This document shows positions 14,381 through 22,992 of a stretch of DNA of 31,098 bases, piece by piece. The notes below the pieces were generated by a model that did no database searches, had not been told where the DNA came from, and saw only the letters and a program-made list of their open reading frames with translations. Each line of letters opens with the position of its first letter. Positions within the stretch are counted from its first letter, which is position 1. This DNA is from JBAYJM01 sp041665065 (lineage in GTDB: Bacteria; Patescibacteriota; Patescibacteriia; 2-01-FULL-39-33), in contig JBAYJM010000015.1 of NCBI GenBank assembly GCA_041665065.1, forward strand, positions 1-31,098, in the 5' to 3' direction. The translations under genes and the position numbers were made by a program.

Positions 14381-16360
14381 ATGCCAGAATTCAATGATCA
14401 GGATATAACCATATTTGGACAAACCAACTATCGTAATGTTGAGCGGAGTTTTGGTATTAAAAGGGATGATCGAAGGCGCCACATGTATATTGTTGGTAAG
14501 ACCGGTATGGGTAAAACAACATTGCTTGAAAATCTGATTATTTCAGATATTATAAATGGCGAAGGATGTTGTTATGTTGATCCTCACGGTGATACTGCTG
14601 AAAAATTATTAAATTTCATACCCTCAAGCAGAGTAAATGATGTAATATATTTAAGTCCGTCAGATACTGAATTTCCAATTTCATTTAATGTCTTGGAGGC
14701 GGTTGATGAAAGCTATAAACATCTGATTGCTTCAGGAATTGTTGGTGTGTTTAAAAAGCAATTTGCTGAAAGTTGGGGACCTCGTTTGGAATACATTTTA
14801 AGAAATGCTGTTTTGGCGCTGTTGGATTATCCTGGCAGTACATTGCTTGGAATTATGAGAATCTTGGTTGATAAGGAGTATCGGGATAAGGTTATTGAAA
14901 AAATAAAAGATCCGGTTGTTAAATCATTTTGGACGAATGAATATTCCAAATGGAATGACCGTGTTTTGCAAGAAGTTATTTCTCCTATTCAAAATAAAGT
15001 AGGACAATTCTTATCAAATTTTTTGATTAGAAATATTGTCGGCCAGGTAAAATCAACCATTGATTTGCGCGACATAATGGATAATCGCAAAATCCTGATT
15101 CTTAATCTATCGAAGGGTAGAATTGGTGAAGATACAATGCAACTCCTTGGTTCTTTAATTGTTACAAAATTATATCTGGCGGCTATGAGTCGTGTTGATA
15201 TTCCGGAAAAAGAAAGAAAAGATTTTTATCTTTATGTTGATGAATTCCAAAATTTTGCCACCGATAGTTTTGCCAGTATTTTGTCAGAGGCTAGAAAATA
15301 CAGGCTTAATTTAACGGTTGCCCATCAATATATTGAACAATTGCCAGAAACTGTTTCAGCCGCCATATTTGGTAACGTTGGAACGCTCATTTGTTTTAGG
15401 GTTGGCGCAGCCGATGCCGAAGTTTTAGTCAAGGAATTCACGCCATTTTTTGTGGAAGAAGACTTGGTAAATTTGCCATCATTTGCCGTTTACCTTAAAT
15501 TAATGATTGATGGCATTGCTTCCGATCCATTTTCTTCAAAAACCCTCCCACCGCTTTATGATAGTTTGATTACCAATAATGCGGATAAAGTTATTAAGGT
15601 TTCCCGGGAGAGATATGCTCATCCAAGAGTAATTGTAGAAGATAAAATAAACAGATGGAGTGGCATTGAATTGAGCGACAAGATGGTAAAGACAGTTTCT
15701 CGTGATGATATTGAGTCGGTTGTTGCTGTTTCACAAAAAAGCACAAACATCAAAAAAATTAATCTTCCTTCAGGCGATAAGGCGCCAATTAAGAAGGAAG
15801 ACAAAGAAACTGCTCGAAAAAGAATTAAAATTGTCTGTGATTTATGTAAAAAAGAATCAGAAATTGGATTTGAGCCGTCTCCAGACAAGCCAATTTATTG
15901 CGATGAATGTTTTAAGCTAATTAAAGAAGAAAGGCGCAAAAAGAAAGAGGATCGGGCTGTTACAATTGATGATGAAATGAGAGATTTACAGGAAGTAGTC
16001 AGCCAGCCGAAAGAGGAAAAGATAATCAGTCTTGATGAGGCAACCTCAAAGGAACCAATTCAATTTGCAAGCCAATCAAGTCCCAAGAGGCTAGCTGAAA
16101 AACCAAAAAAAGCGGAAAATAAAATTGCTAATCATCCGCAGGAAATTTTGAAAACACCAAAGCCTGAAGTAAAAGAAAGGGTTATTGATAACAATTCAGC
16201 CGCTTCTGTTCCAGCCACCCCGGAAATAGAGAGGCTCGAGTGGTATGAGCAGGCAAAAGATATGTTGAAGTCAATTAAGGGCGATGAGGACATGGATGCC
16301 GATACAGGAACAAAAAATAATGACAAAGATGAAAAACGCAACGCATCCTGGATGGACTAA
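14381..16360 (+). CDS. TraD/VirD4-like type IV secretion DNA-binding ATPase with a C-terminal zinc ribbon
   Basis: An additional-strand P-loop ATPase of the HerA/FtsK/TraD group. Walker A is GKTGMGKTT (39-47), with CYVDPHGDT soon after; Walker B is FYLYVDEFQNF (~284-294), then LSEARKYRLNLTVAHQYIEQLP, the sensor region seen in conjugative coupling proteins. After ~470 residues of ATPase comes a charged linker, then CDLC and CDEC pairs 17 residues apart (~488-512) that form a zinc ribbon, and a disordered Lys/Glu/Pro tail to residue 659. No membrane helices are visible, so its upstream partner probably tethers it. DNA uptake, secretion or segregation are possible roles. No other conjugation genes are nearby. 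Confidence 0.85.
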   Translation: MPEFNDQDITIFGQTNYRNVERSFGIKRDDRRRHMYIVGKTGMGKTTLLENLIISDIINGEGCCYVDPHGDTAEKLLNFIPSSRVNDVIYLSPSDTEFPISFNVLEAVDESYKHLIASGIVGVFKKQFAESWGPRLEYILRNAVLALLDYPGSTLLGIMRILVDKEYRDKVIEKIKDPVVKSFWTNEYSKWNDRVLQEVISPIQNKVGQFLSNFLIRNIVGQVKSTIDLRDIMDNRKILILNLSKGRIGEDTMQLLGSLIVTKLYLAAMSRVDIPEKERKDFYLYVDEFQNFATDSFASILSEARKYRLNLTVAHQYIEQLPETVSAAIFGNVGTLICFRVGAADAEVLVKEFTPFFVEEDLVNLPSFAVYLKLMIDGIASDPFSSKTLPPLYDSLITNNADKVIKVSRERYAHPRVIVEDKINRWSGIELSDKMVKTVSRDDIESVVAVSQKSTNIKKINLPSGDKAPIKKEDKETARKRIKIVCDLCKKESEIGFEPSPDKPIYCDECFKLIKEERRKKKEDRAVTIDDEMRDLQEVVSQPKEEKIISLDEATSKEPIQFASQSSPKRLAEKPKKAENKIANHPQEILKTPKPEVKERVIDNNSAASVPATPEIERLEWYEQAKDMLKSIKGDEDMDADTGTKNNDKDEKRNASWMD

Positions 16361-16381
16361 TTTTTTTGGCCAAGCAGCAAA

Positions 16382-18403
16382 TTGATAAATCACAATAATA
16401 TTCTAAATAAAATTGACTATAAATCAGAATTAAACGAAGCCCAGCTCGACGTTGTTTTAAATGGCGATGGGCCATGTTTGGTTTTGGCCGGTGCCGGATC
16501 AGGCAAGACAAAAACCCTTGTTTTTAGGGTGATAAGTTTGCTCGAAAAAGGTGTTGATCCTGGCAACATTCTTCTGTTGACGTTTACCAATAAGGCGGCC
16601 AAAGAAATGTTTTCCAGGATTGAGAAACAGCTTGGGGTTGGAATAAAGGGTCTTTGGGGTGGGACATTCCATCATATTGGAAACAGATTTTTAAGGAAAT
16701 ATGGCCAACTCATTAATATTAAGCCCAACTTTAATATTTTAGATGATCATGATTCCTCAGACATGATAAAAGCGGCCTATAAAGAAGTTGGTTTGCCTGC
16801 CGATAAATATTTTCCAAAGCCATCAGTGGTAAAAAATATTATAGGCATTGCCTCAAATTTATCAATGCCAATTGAAGACGTAATCAGGGATAAGTATGAC
16901 TTCGTTAAAGATGAATATATTTGGATAATTGAAAAAATCAAAGGTTTATATGCAAAGAAAAAGCAATTTAGCAATTCATTAGATTTTGATGATTTATTAA
17001 TAAAATGGAATCAGTTACTCTATGAGAATAGGGAATTCAAAGAGGCGATGTCTAAAAAATTCAAATACTTATTAATTGATGAATATCAGGATACAAATAA
17101 GATTCAAAGCGATATAATTGAGAATCTGTCCGGAGAGGCTAGTAATATATTGGCTGTTGGCGATGATGCGCAAAGCATTTATGGCTTTCGAGGCGCCGAT
17201 ATTAAAAATATTTTGCAGTTTCCCCAGCGTTTTAAAAATTGTAAAATATTCAAGCTGGAAACCAATTATCGCTCAACACCGGAAATTTTGCACTTAGCGA
17301 ATTCTTGCATAAAAAATAATGAAGGCAAGTTTGATAAAAGCCTCAAATCAATCAAAGATCAATCAATAAAGCCCACACTTTCTGCCTTGATCAGTCCCAA
17401 AGAAGAAGCAAAATATATTTGCCAAAAAGTGCTTGATTTGCAAAGTAAAAATGGGTTAGCGTTAAGTGAGGTGGCAATTTTATTTAGGTCTCATTATCAA
17501 TCAATAGAAATTGAACTCCAACTAAATAAAAAAAATATTCCCTATGAAATGAGAGGTGGCATGAGATTTTTCGAACAGGCTCATATCAAAGATTTACTGG
17601 CTTATTTAAGAATTATTTCCAATTTTAAAGATGAAATGGCCTGGACCAGAATATTATTAATGCTTCCGTCAATTGGTATGGCGACTGCCAATAAAATATG
17701 GCAGAGAATTTCAACCTTTAATTCAGTATCAGATTTTTGTAACGATGATTTCAGCAATATTTCATCCAAATCGCAGATATTTGTCAAGGGTTTGCAAAAA
17801 AATATTAAGAAAATAATTGAAATAGATGAGAATAATTTGCCACTTATTTTAACCGCCATATTTGAGGATTATCAAGATTATTTAAAATCAAATTATGAAA
17901 ATGCCAATGAGCGGATTGAGGATATTGAGCAGTTGATTGATTTTTCCCGCCAATACAGCTCAATGACGCAGTTTTTATCTGATGCAGTTCTATCCGAGGG
18001 TTTTGGGGGCCAACGGGGGACAGAGAATGGTTCTGACAATGAGGAGGCCGTGGTTCTTTCAACCATCCATCAGGCCAAGGGATTAGAATGGAAAGCGGTA
18101 TTTGTTGTCGGCTTGAATGAGATGCAATTTCCTCATGCCAAATCAACATTAAAGAATCAGGATTTAGAAGAGGAGAGAAGACTGTTTTATGTGGCTGTTA
18201 CGAGAGCAAAAGAATATTTATTTTTGACTTACAGCCTCTTTGCCAGTGACGACAATCTTAATCAGCCATCCCGCTTTATTACGGAACTGCCCAAGGATTC
18301 ATATTTGAGAATCGATGACGATGATGACGAGGAAGTAATTTACTTGGATGAAAATGGCGAAGAAAATCAGCCAAGAAAACGCTATTTGGACTTTCAGATT
18401 TAA
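16382..18403 (+). CDS. uvrD: UvrD/PcrA-type superfamily 1 DNA helicase
   Basis: ATP-dependent 3'-5' DNA helicase for repair and replication. Motifs in order: Q-motif region LNEAQLDVVL, Walker A AGAGSGKTKT, TFTNKAAKEM (Ia), LLIDEYQDTN (II), VGDDAQSIYGFRGAD (III), LETNYRSTPEI (IV), VVLSTIHQAKGLEWKAVFVVGL (V, shown here as two overlapping parts), and RRLFYVAVTRAKEYLFLTY (VI). Length 673 is near normal. A short Gly-rich stretch (GFGGQRGTENGSD) precedes motif V. The start is a TTG at 16382, since no ATG precedes Walker A and the previous gene stops at 16360. It may be transcribed with the ATPase gene, though the two need not share a function. Which of UvrD, Rep or PcrA it equals is not resolved. 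Confidence 0.93.
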   Translation: MINHNNILNKIDYKSELNEAQLDVVLNGDGPCLVLAGAGSGKTKTLVFRVISLLEKGVDPGNILLLTFTNKAAKEMFSRIEKQLGVGIKGLWGGTFHHIGNRFLRKYGQLINIKPNFNILDDHDSSDMIKAAYKEVGLPADKYFPKPSVVKNIIGIASNLSMPIEDVIRDKYDFVKDEYIWIIEKIKGLYAKKKQFSNSLDFDDLLIKWNQLLYENREFKEAMSKKFKYLLIDEYQDTNKIQSDIIENLSGEASNILAVGDDAQSIYGFRGADIKNILQFPQRFKNCKIFKLETNYRSTPEILHLANSCIKNNEGKFDKSLKSIKDQSIKPTLSALISPKEEAKYICQKVLDLQSKNGLALSEVAILFRSHYQSIEIELQLNKKNIPYEMRGGMRFFEQAHIKDLLAYLRIISNFKDEMAWTRILLMLPSIGMATANKIWQRISTFNSVSDFCNDDFSNISSKSQIFVKGLQKNIKKIIEIDENNLPLILTAIFEDYQDYLKSNYENANERIEDIEQLIDFSRQYSSMTQFLSDAVLSEGFGGQRGTENGSDNEEAVVLSTIHQAKGLEWKAVFVVGLNEMQFPHAKSTLKNQDLEEERRLFYVAVTRAKEYLFLTYSLFASDDNLNQPSRFITELPKDSYLRIDDDDDEEVIYLDENGEENQPRKRYLDFQI

Positions 18404-18435
18404 TTTGTATTTGCAATTAAATACGGTAAAATAAT

Positions 18436-18975
18436 ATGGAGGCGCTATTTAAGGCAATATATTTTGCCGCCCCAGCATTTTTTGCGGGAATAAGCCCGGT
18501 GATATTGGCAGGACTGAGGTGGTTTGAATTTTTAAATTTCCCCGTTGACTTTAATAAGTCGCTGGGCGGGGAGTATATTTTTGGCAACCACAAAACCTGG
18601 CGGGGATTGATTTTTGCTCCGATTGTGGGAATTGTTGTGGCATTTATTCAATATCTTTTTTATCCGTCATTGCAAATTATATCTATTGTTGATTATCCTA
18701 ATTATTGGCTGGCGTTTGGACTACTGTCCGGTTTGGGCGCAATTGTTGGCGATTTGATTAAAAGTTTTTTTAAAAGAAGGTTTAAAATCGCTTCCGGAAA
18801 ACCCTGGCCATTTTTTGATCAGATTGATGCAATTTTGGGATTTTTAATTTTTACTTATTTTATTGCCAAACCGGATTTAATTACTATTTTTATTATAATA
18901 TTTTTAGGAATTGCTTGCGCTTTATTTTCAAATATTATCGCTTACTCATTGGGAATTAAAAAAGTCTGGTGGTAG
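18436..18975 (+). CDS. CDP-archaeol synthase-like (CarS family) membrane enzyme
   Basis: A 179-residue integral membrane protein with about five hydrophobic helices. The diagnostic stretches are GNHKTWRG (~residues 50-57) and GAIVGDLIKSFFKRR followed by GKPWPFFDQIDAILG, which match the CarS/CDP-archaeol synthase family, related to CdsA-type cytidylyltransferases that activate a phosphorylated lipid with CTP. In archaea the substrate is unsaturated archaetidic acid; bacterial members have unclear substrates. It lies 16 bases before a diacylglycerol-kinase-family gene, so the pair could phosphorylate and then CDP-activate a lipid. That link is inference from gene order. The length is typical for the family. 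Confidence 0.85.
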   Translation: MEALFKAIYFAAPAFFAGISPVILAGLRWFEFLNFPVDFNKSLGGEYIFGNHKTWRGLIFAPIVGIVVAFIQYLFYPSLQIISIVDYPNYWLAFGLLSGLGAIVGDLIKSFFKRRFKIASGKPWPFFDQIDAILGFLIFTYFIAKPDLITIFIIIFLGIACALFSNIIAYSLGIKKVWW

Positions 18976-18991
18976 CAAATATTTATAGCAA

Positions 18992-19873
18992 ATGAAAAGG
19001 GCTCTCATTATATACAATCCAAATGCCGGCATAAAAGTTGGAAATAATATCTCGGCCTTGGTTCAAAAAGAATTGCAAAAATTAGATTACTCTATTAATC
19101 TGTTCTTTTTGGATAAAAATTATGAAAAAAACATTTCAGATTTTGATTTTAATGGCATAAGTCTGGTCATAGCTATTGGCGGTGATGGAACAGTCAAAGT
19201 GGCTGCTCGGACAATTTTGGAAAATAAACTAAATGCAAAATTGGCAATTGTTCCGTTTGGATCAGCAAATATCGTGGCAACATCACTGGGCCTGCCGATG
19301 AATCCTCACAAGGCCATTAAAACGTTGCGTAATATTAAAAATTCCCCCATAGATGTGGGTGTTATTAATGATAAATATTATTTTATAGTCGGATTCTCCG
19401 CCGGATATGTTTCAGATGTCGTTTCTCGCACTGCCACAAAATTAAAAAATCGTTTTGGATTTGGCAGTTATTTTATAAGCGTGTTTACAAAGAATTTAGA
19501 AATCAAAAGGAAAAAGTTTTTTATTGATGATGGCAAACAAAAAATTTGGATTAAGGGCAATAGCTTGATTGTATTGAATGCTTGTAATTTTTATGGCTTT
19601 AAACCCAAGATGGCCATAAGCCCCAATGACGGGATTCTCGATCTCTTGGTAATGACTAATAGGAATTTTTGGACCTTGATGGCGGCCGGAATTCATTTTT
19701 TGATTTTTAGAGAGCCCAGGCAATATTTTTTCCACATGAAAGCAAAAAAATTTAAAGTCAGATTTAAAAGGCCGATTACTTGCCAAATAGACGGCGATTA
19801 TATAGAATTGCCCAAAAATATCGATATAAAAATCATTCCAAGCGCAATTAAAATTACAAATTATGTCCAGTAA
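18992..19873 (+). CDS. Diacylglycerol kinase catalytic-domain (YegS/LCB5-like) lipid kinase
   Basis: A 293-residue soluble or membrane-associated kinase with the DAGK catalytic domain: N-terminal RALIIYNPNAG, the nucleotide-binding loop AIGGDGTVK (61-69, core GGDGT 63-67), and VPFGSANIVATSLGLP (87-102), where the usual GTAND is GSANI. A beta-rich second half ends in FKRPITCQIDGDYIELP, the typical Dgk/YegS C-terminal end. It would transfer phosphate from ATP to a lipid alcohol. It sits between the CarS-like gene and mnmA; it overlaps mnmA by 11 bases, so translation is coupled. The lipid substrate cannot be told from sequence. Confidence 0.87.
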   Translation: MKRALIIYNPNAGIKVGNNISALVQKELQKLDYSINLFFLDKNYEKNISDFDFNGISLVIAIGGDGTVKVAARTILENKLNAKLAIVPFGSANIVATSLGLPMNPHKAIKTLRNIKNSPIDVGVINDKYYFIVGFSAGYVSDVVSRTATKLKNRFGFGSYFISVFTKNLEIKRKKFFIDDGKQKIWIKGNSLIVLNACNFYGFKPKMAISPNDGILDLLVMTNRNFWTLMAAGIHFLIFREPRQYFFHMKAKKFKVRFKRPITCQIDGDYIELPKNIDIKIIPSAIKITNYVQ

Positions 19874-20972
19874 GGAAAATAAAAGGGTGGTAGTGGCCAT
19901 GTCGGGCGGAGTTGACTCTTCAGTTGTTGTCGCTTTATTAAAAAAACAGGGTTATGATGTTGTAGGCGTCTTCATGCAGTTTTGGTTTCCTTCTGGAGAA
20001 ACATATGGCGAAAATAGGTGTTGTAGCCTTAAATCTTGGAATGAAGCTCAAGAAGTCGCAAAAATTTTAGATATTCCGATATATAAAGTAAATTTTGGAA
20101 GGCAATTTAAAAAATTAATCGTCGATGAGTTTTTAAATGAATACAAAGCCGGCCACACCCCAAATCCCTGTGTTGCCTGCAATAAATTTATCAAGTTTGA
20201 TTTGCTTTTAAAATATGCCAAAACTGTTTTTGATGCGGACTACCTGGCAACAGGACATTATATTTCGTTAATGTCATCACGGCGAAAGTTGGGATCTCGT
20301 GGCAATAGAATGATATCCCGGATGATGGCATATGAAATAATGCGCCCCAAAGACTTAAACAAGGATCAGACATATTTTCTCTATAATTTAAAACAAGAAC
20401 AGCTTAAGCATTTATTATTCCCTTTGGCTGATTATAAAAAAGAAGAGATAAGAAAAATTGCCAAAAAATTAAAACTGCCGATTCATGATAAAAAAGACAG
20501 CCAGGAAGTTTGTTTTGTAGGAAATTCACATAATGATTTTTTAAAGAAATATTTAAAGCCTAAAAAGGGGAAGATAACTAACGACAAGAGCCAAATTCTT
20601 GGGGAGCATCAAGGACTTGCGCTATACACAATTGGACAGAGAAGCGGGATAGGAATATCTGGCGGGCCCTGGTATGTTGCGAGCATGGATTACAAAAAAA
20701 ATTTATTAATTGTTACTAAAAACCAAAAAATCTCAGGTATTTATAAAAAAGAACTCCAATTTAATAATGAAAACTGGTTAGCGCCAGTTAAATTTCCATT
20801 AAAATGCCAGGCACAAATTAGATATCATGCTAAGCCAGCATCTTGCACAGTTTCAAAATCAGGAAGGGATTTTAGTGTTAAATTCAGCCAAGGGCAAAGA
20901 GCAATAACATCCGGTCAGTCAGTTGTTTTTTATGATAAAAATAAATTACTTGGCGGCGGAATAATTAAGTAA
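19863..20972 (+). CDS. mnmA: tRNA-specific 2-thiouridylase MnmA with an in-frame insertion
   Basis: Thiolates U34 of Lys, Glu and Gln tRNAs using a persulfide donor and ATP. The ATP-binding PP-loop is MSGGVDSS (13-20); the catalytic cysteines are C103 in NPCVACN and C217 in EVCFVG; GHY (131-133), KDQTYFL and YTIGQRSGIGI are also present. Length 369 is near normal. After GHYISL there are about 18 extra residues (MSSRRKLGSRGNRMISRM, 137-154) whose DNA is a palindromic repeat like those scattered in bacterial genomes; the frame is kept open across it. The start overlaps the kinase gene. A perfect hairpin terminator follows. I see no substitution that would inactivate it. Confidence 0.93.
   Translation: MSSKENKRVVVAMSGGVDSSVVVALLKKQGYDVVGVFMQFWFPSGETYGENRCCSLKSWNEAQEVAKILDIPIYKVNFGRQFKKLIVDEFLNEYKAGHTPNPCVACNKFIKFDLLLKYAKTVFDADYLATGHYISLMSSRRKLGSRGNRMISRMMAYEIMRPKDLNKDQTYFLYNLKQEQLKHLLFPLADYKKEEIRKIAKKLKLPIHDKKDSQEVCFVGNSHNDFLKKYLKPKKGKITNDKSQILGEHQGLALYTIGQRSGIGISGGPWYVASMDYKKNLLIVTKNQKISGIYKKELQFNNENWLAPVKFPLKCQAQIRYHAKPASCTVSKSGRDFSVKFSQGQRAITSGQSVVFYDKNKLLGGGIIK
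20271..20327 (+). repeat. Palindromic interspersed repeat inside mnmA
   Basis: A ~55-base segment with GTCATCACGGCGAAAGTTGG at its left end and CCCGGATGATGG at its right end; the ends form an imperfect inverted repeat, and an inner GAAA is flanked by degraded complementary arms. It resembles the common dispersed element TCATCCCGGCGAAAGCCGGGAT. It is GC-richer than the host gene and encodes the extra residues 137-155. Confidence 0.6.
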
Positions 20973-20978
20973 TATTGG

Positions 20979-21013
20979 CGAACACTTCACACACGTGTGA
21001 AGTGTTCGTTTTT
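20979..21013 (+). terminator. Terminator after mnmA
   Basis: Stem CGAACACTTCACA / TGTGAAGTGTTCG, 13 perfect pairs around CACG, followed by TTTTT. One of the strongest hairpins in the window. Confidence 0.93.
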
Positions 21014-21017
21014 GTCT

Positions 21018-21092
21018 AAAAATACCTATTTTTTATTTAGGGGAAAATAGGTATTTATTAATGAATTCTTGCAAAAATACCTATTTTTTATT
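21018..21092. repeat. Triplicated AT-rich repeat before alaS (two direct copies, one inverted)
   Basis: A 20-base unit (AAAAATACCT followed by ATTTTTTATT) occurs exactly at 21018-21037 and 21073-21092. Between them, 21044-21056 is the inverted core AAAATAGGTATTT. The central copy can pair with either neighbour. Confidence 0.85.
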
Positions 21093-21096
21093 AAAA

Positions 21097-21109
21097 TATA
21101 ATCTATACT
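21097..21109 (+). promoter_or_regulatory. Candidate alaS promoter -10 region
   Basis: TATAAT at 21097-21102 and TATACT at 21104-21109. A TTGCAA at 21069-21074 is too far for a normal spacer to the first box. The upstream repeat overlaps where a -35 would lie. Confidence 0.4.
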
Positions 21110-21130
21110 ATTGAAATATCAGCAATTATT

Positions 21131-22942
21131 ATGACAACCAAAGAACTCAAGCAACTATATTTATCCTTTTTTGAATCTAACGGGCATGCAATAATTCCCG
21201 GGGCTTCGCTTATTCCAGAAAATGATCCCACAGTTTTGTTTACTATGGCGGGCATGCATCCCTTGGTGCCATATCTTTTGGGTGAGAAACATCCGGCAGG
21301 ACAAAGATTAGTAAATGTCCAAAAATGCATCAGAACCGGTGATATTGATGAGGTGGGCGATAATTGGCACTTAACATTTTTTGAAATGTTAGGAAACTGG
21401 TCGCTGGGCGATTATTTCAAACAAGAAGCTATCAAAATGAGCTTTGAATTTTTAACAAAAGAATTAAATATTCCTTTAGAAAAATTAGCAGTTACTTGTT
21501 TTGAAGGAGATGAAGATTCTCCAAAAGACGACGAATCTGCAAACATTTGGAAATCTTTAGGCGTTTCAGAAAAAAGAATTGCATATTTACCAAAAGAAGA
21601 TAATTGGTGGCCAGCAGGTGGAAAAATGCCAGGTCCTCAGGGTCCAGATACTGAAATGTTTTATTGGACCGGGGAAGATAAAGCACCTGAAGTTTATGAC
21701 CCAAAAGATAAAAAATGGGTTGAGATTTGGAATGATGTTTTTATGCAATATAATAAAACATTGGAAGGAGAATATAAAGAATTAAACCAAAAAAACGTTG
21801 ATACCGGAATGGGATTGGAGAGAACTGTGGCGGTTTTAAATGGAAAGGCCAGCGTTTATGAGACAGAAAAACTTTATAATATTATTTTGCAAATAACGTC
21901 GTTAATTAATTTGACACCCGATGATCTCAGTGAGGAACAAACCAAGTATGTTAGAAGAATTGCCGATCATTTACGGGCGGCAACGTTTATATTGGCAGAA
22001 AAAGTTGAGCCGTCTAATGTTGAACAGGGCTATGTACTGCGCCGATTAATCAGACGAGCTGTTCGATATGGCAAACAGTTGGGCATAAATAATCTTTTTA
22101 CTCATCAAGTTGCTGAAATAGTAATTTCCGAGCATGGCGGATTTTATAAAGAACTTAGGGATCAGCGGGATTTTATAATTAGCCAACTAACAAAAGAAGA
22201 GGAAAAGTTCCAACAGCCACTGAGCAGAGTATATCAGTATAGATTTGATTTGGAGGCGGCAGTTAATAATGGAATTGTAAAAAAGATAAAAAATGTGCCG
22301 ATTCTATCAAGCGAGGGTACAGTGTCTGGCAAATATATTTATGAAAATTATCAGTCTTATGGCGTCCCGCCCGATTTGTGTCTGGATGTTGTTAAAGAAT
22401 TGGGCTTAAAAATAGATCAAGAAGAATATGATGAGTCATTTAAACAACACCAAGAAACATCTCGAATTGGAGCCGAGCAAAAGTTCAAGGGTGGCTTAGC
22501 TGATAGTTCTGAAACTTCTGCAAGAATGCATACGGCAACCCACTTAATGTTGGCTGCGCTAAGAAAGGTTCTTGGAGACCATGTATTCCAGAAGGGATCA
22601 AATATTACTTCTGAAAGAATTAGATTTGATTTTTCGCATACCGACAAGATGACACCTGAACAGATTAAGCAGGTGGAGGATTTAGTTAATGAGCAGATTC
22701 AAAAAAATATTCCAGTTGTTTGCGAAGAAATGAGCTTGGATAAAGCCAAAGAAAAGGGGGCTATGGGCGTATTTGAACATAAATACGGAGACAAGGTTAA
22801 AGTCTATTCAATTGGAGAATTTTCAAAAGAAATCTGTGGTGGCCCGCATGCCAAGAACACAGGCGAATTGGGGCATTTTAAGATTCAAAAAGAGGAATCT
22901 AGCTCCGCAGGCGTGAGAAGAATTAAAGCAGTGTTAGAATAA
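21131..22942 (+). CDS. alaS: Alanyl-tRNA synthetase, short form
   Basis: Charges tRNA-Ala. The N-terminal class II catalytic domain has FFESNGHAIIPGASLIPENDPTVLF (given here as a long region, residues ~11-35), MAGMHPLVPYLLGEKHPAGQR, GNWSLGDYF and GMGLERTVAVL. A helical tRNA-recognition part follows (EQGYVLRRLIRRAVRYGKQL), then an editing domain with zinc-type motifs HTATH (H467, H471) and CGGPHA (C569, H573). It stops at 603 residues right after the editing domain, whereas E. coli AlaRS has 876: the oligomerisation and C-Ala (DHHA1-like) part is missing. No frameshift or broken tail is visible and intergenic promoters follow directly, so the short form looks natural. It is a single-gene transcript. 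Confidence 0.96.
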   Translation: MTTKELKQLYLSFFESNGHAIIPGASLIPENDPTVLFTMAGMHPLVPYLLGEKHPAGQRLVNVQKCIRTGDIDEVGDNWHLTFFEMLGNWSLGDYFKQEAIKMSFEFLTKELNIPLEKLAVTCFEGDEDSPKDDESANIWKSLGVSEKRIAYLPKEDNWWPAGGKMPGPQGPDTEMFYWTGEDKAPEVYDPKDKKWVEIWNDVFMQYNKTLEGEYKELNQKNVDTGMGLERTVAVLNGKASVYETEKLYNIILQITSLINLTPDDLSEEQTKYVRRIADHLRAATFILAEKVEPSNVEQGYVLRRLIRRAVRYGKQLGINNLFTHQVAEIVISEHGGFYKELRDQRDFIISQLTKEEEKFQQPLSRVYQYRFDLEAAVNNGIVKKIKNVPILSSEGTVSGKYIYENYQSYGVPPDLCLDVVKELGLKIDQEEYDESFKQHQETSRIGAEQKFKGGLADSSETSARMHTATHLMLAALRKVLGDHVFQKGSNITSERIRFDFSHTDKMTPEQIKQVEDLVNEQIQKNIPVVCEEMSLDKAKEKGAMGVFEHKYGDKVKVYSIGEFSKEICGGPHAKNTGELGHFKIQKEESSSAGVRRIKAVLE

Positions 22943-22953
22943 CCCTTAAATAT

Positions 22954-22982
22954 TTGACAATTAAAATATTTTGCTATAAGAT
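22954..22982 (+). promoter_or_regulatory. Upstream promoter of the infA-rpsI operon
   Basis: TTGACA at 22954-22959, 17-base spacer, TAAGAT at 22977-22982. Confidence 0.75.
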
Positions 22983-22992
22983 ATTAACATTG

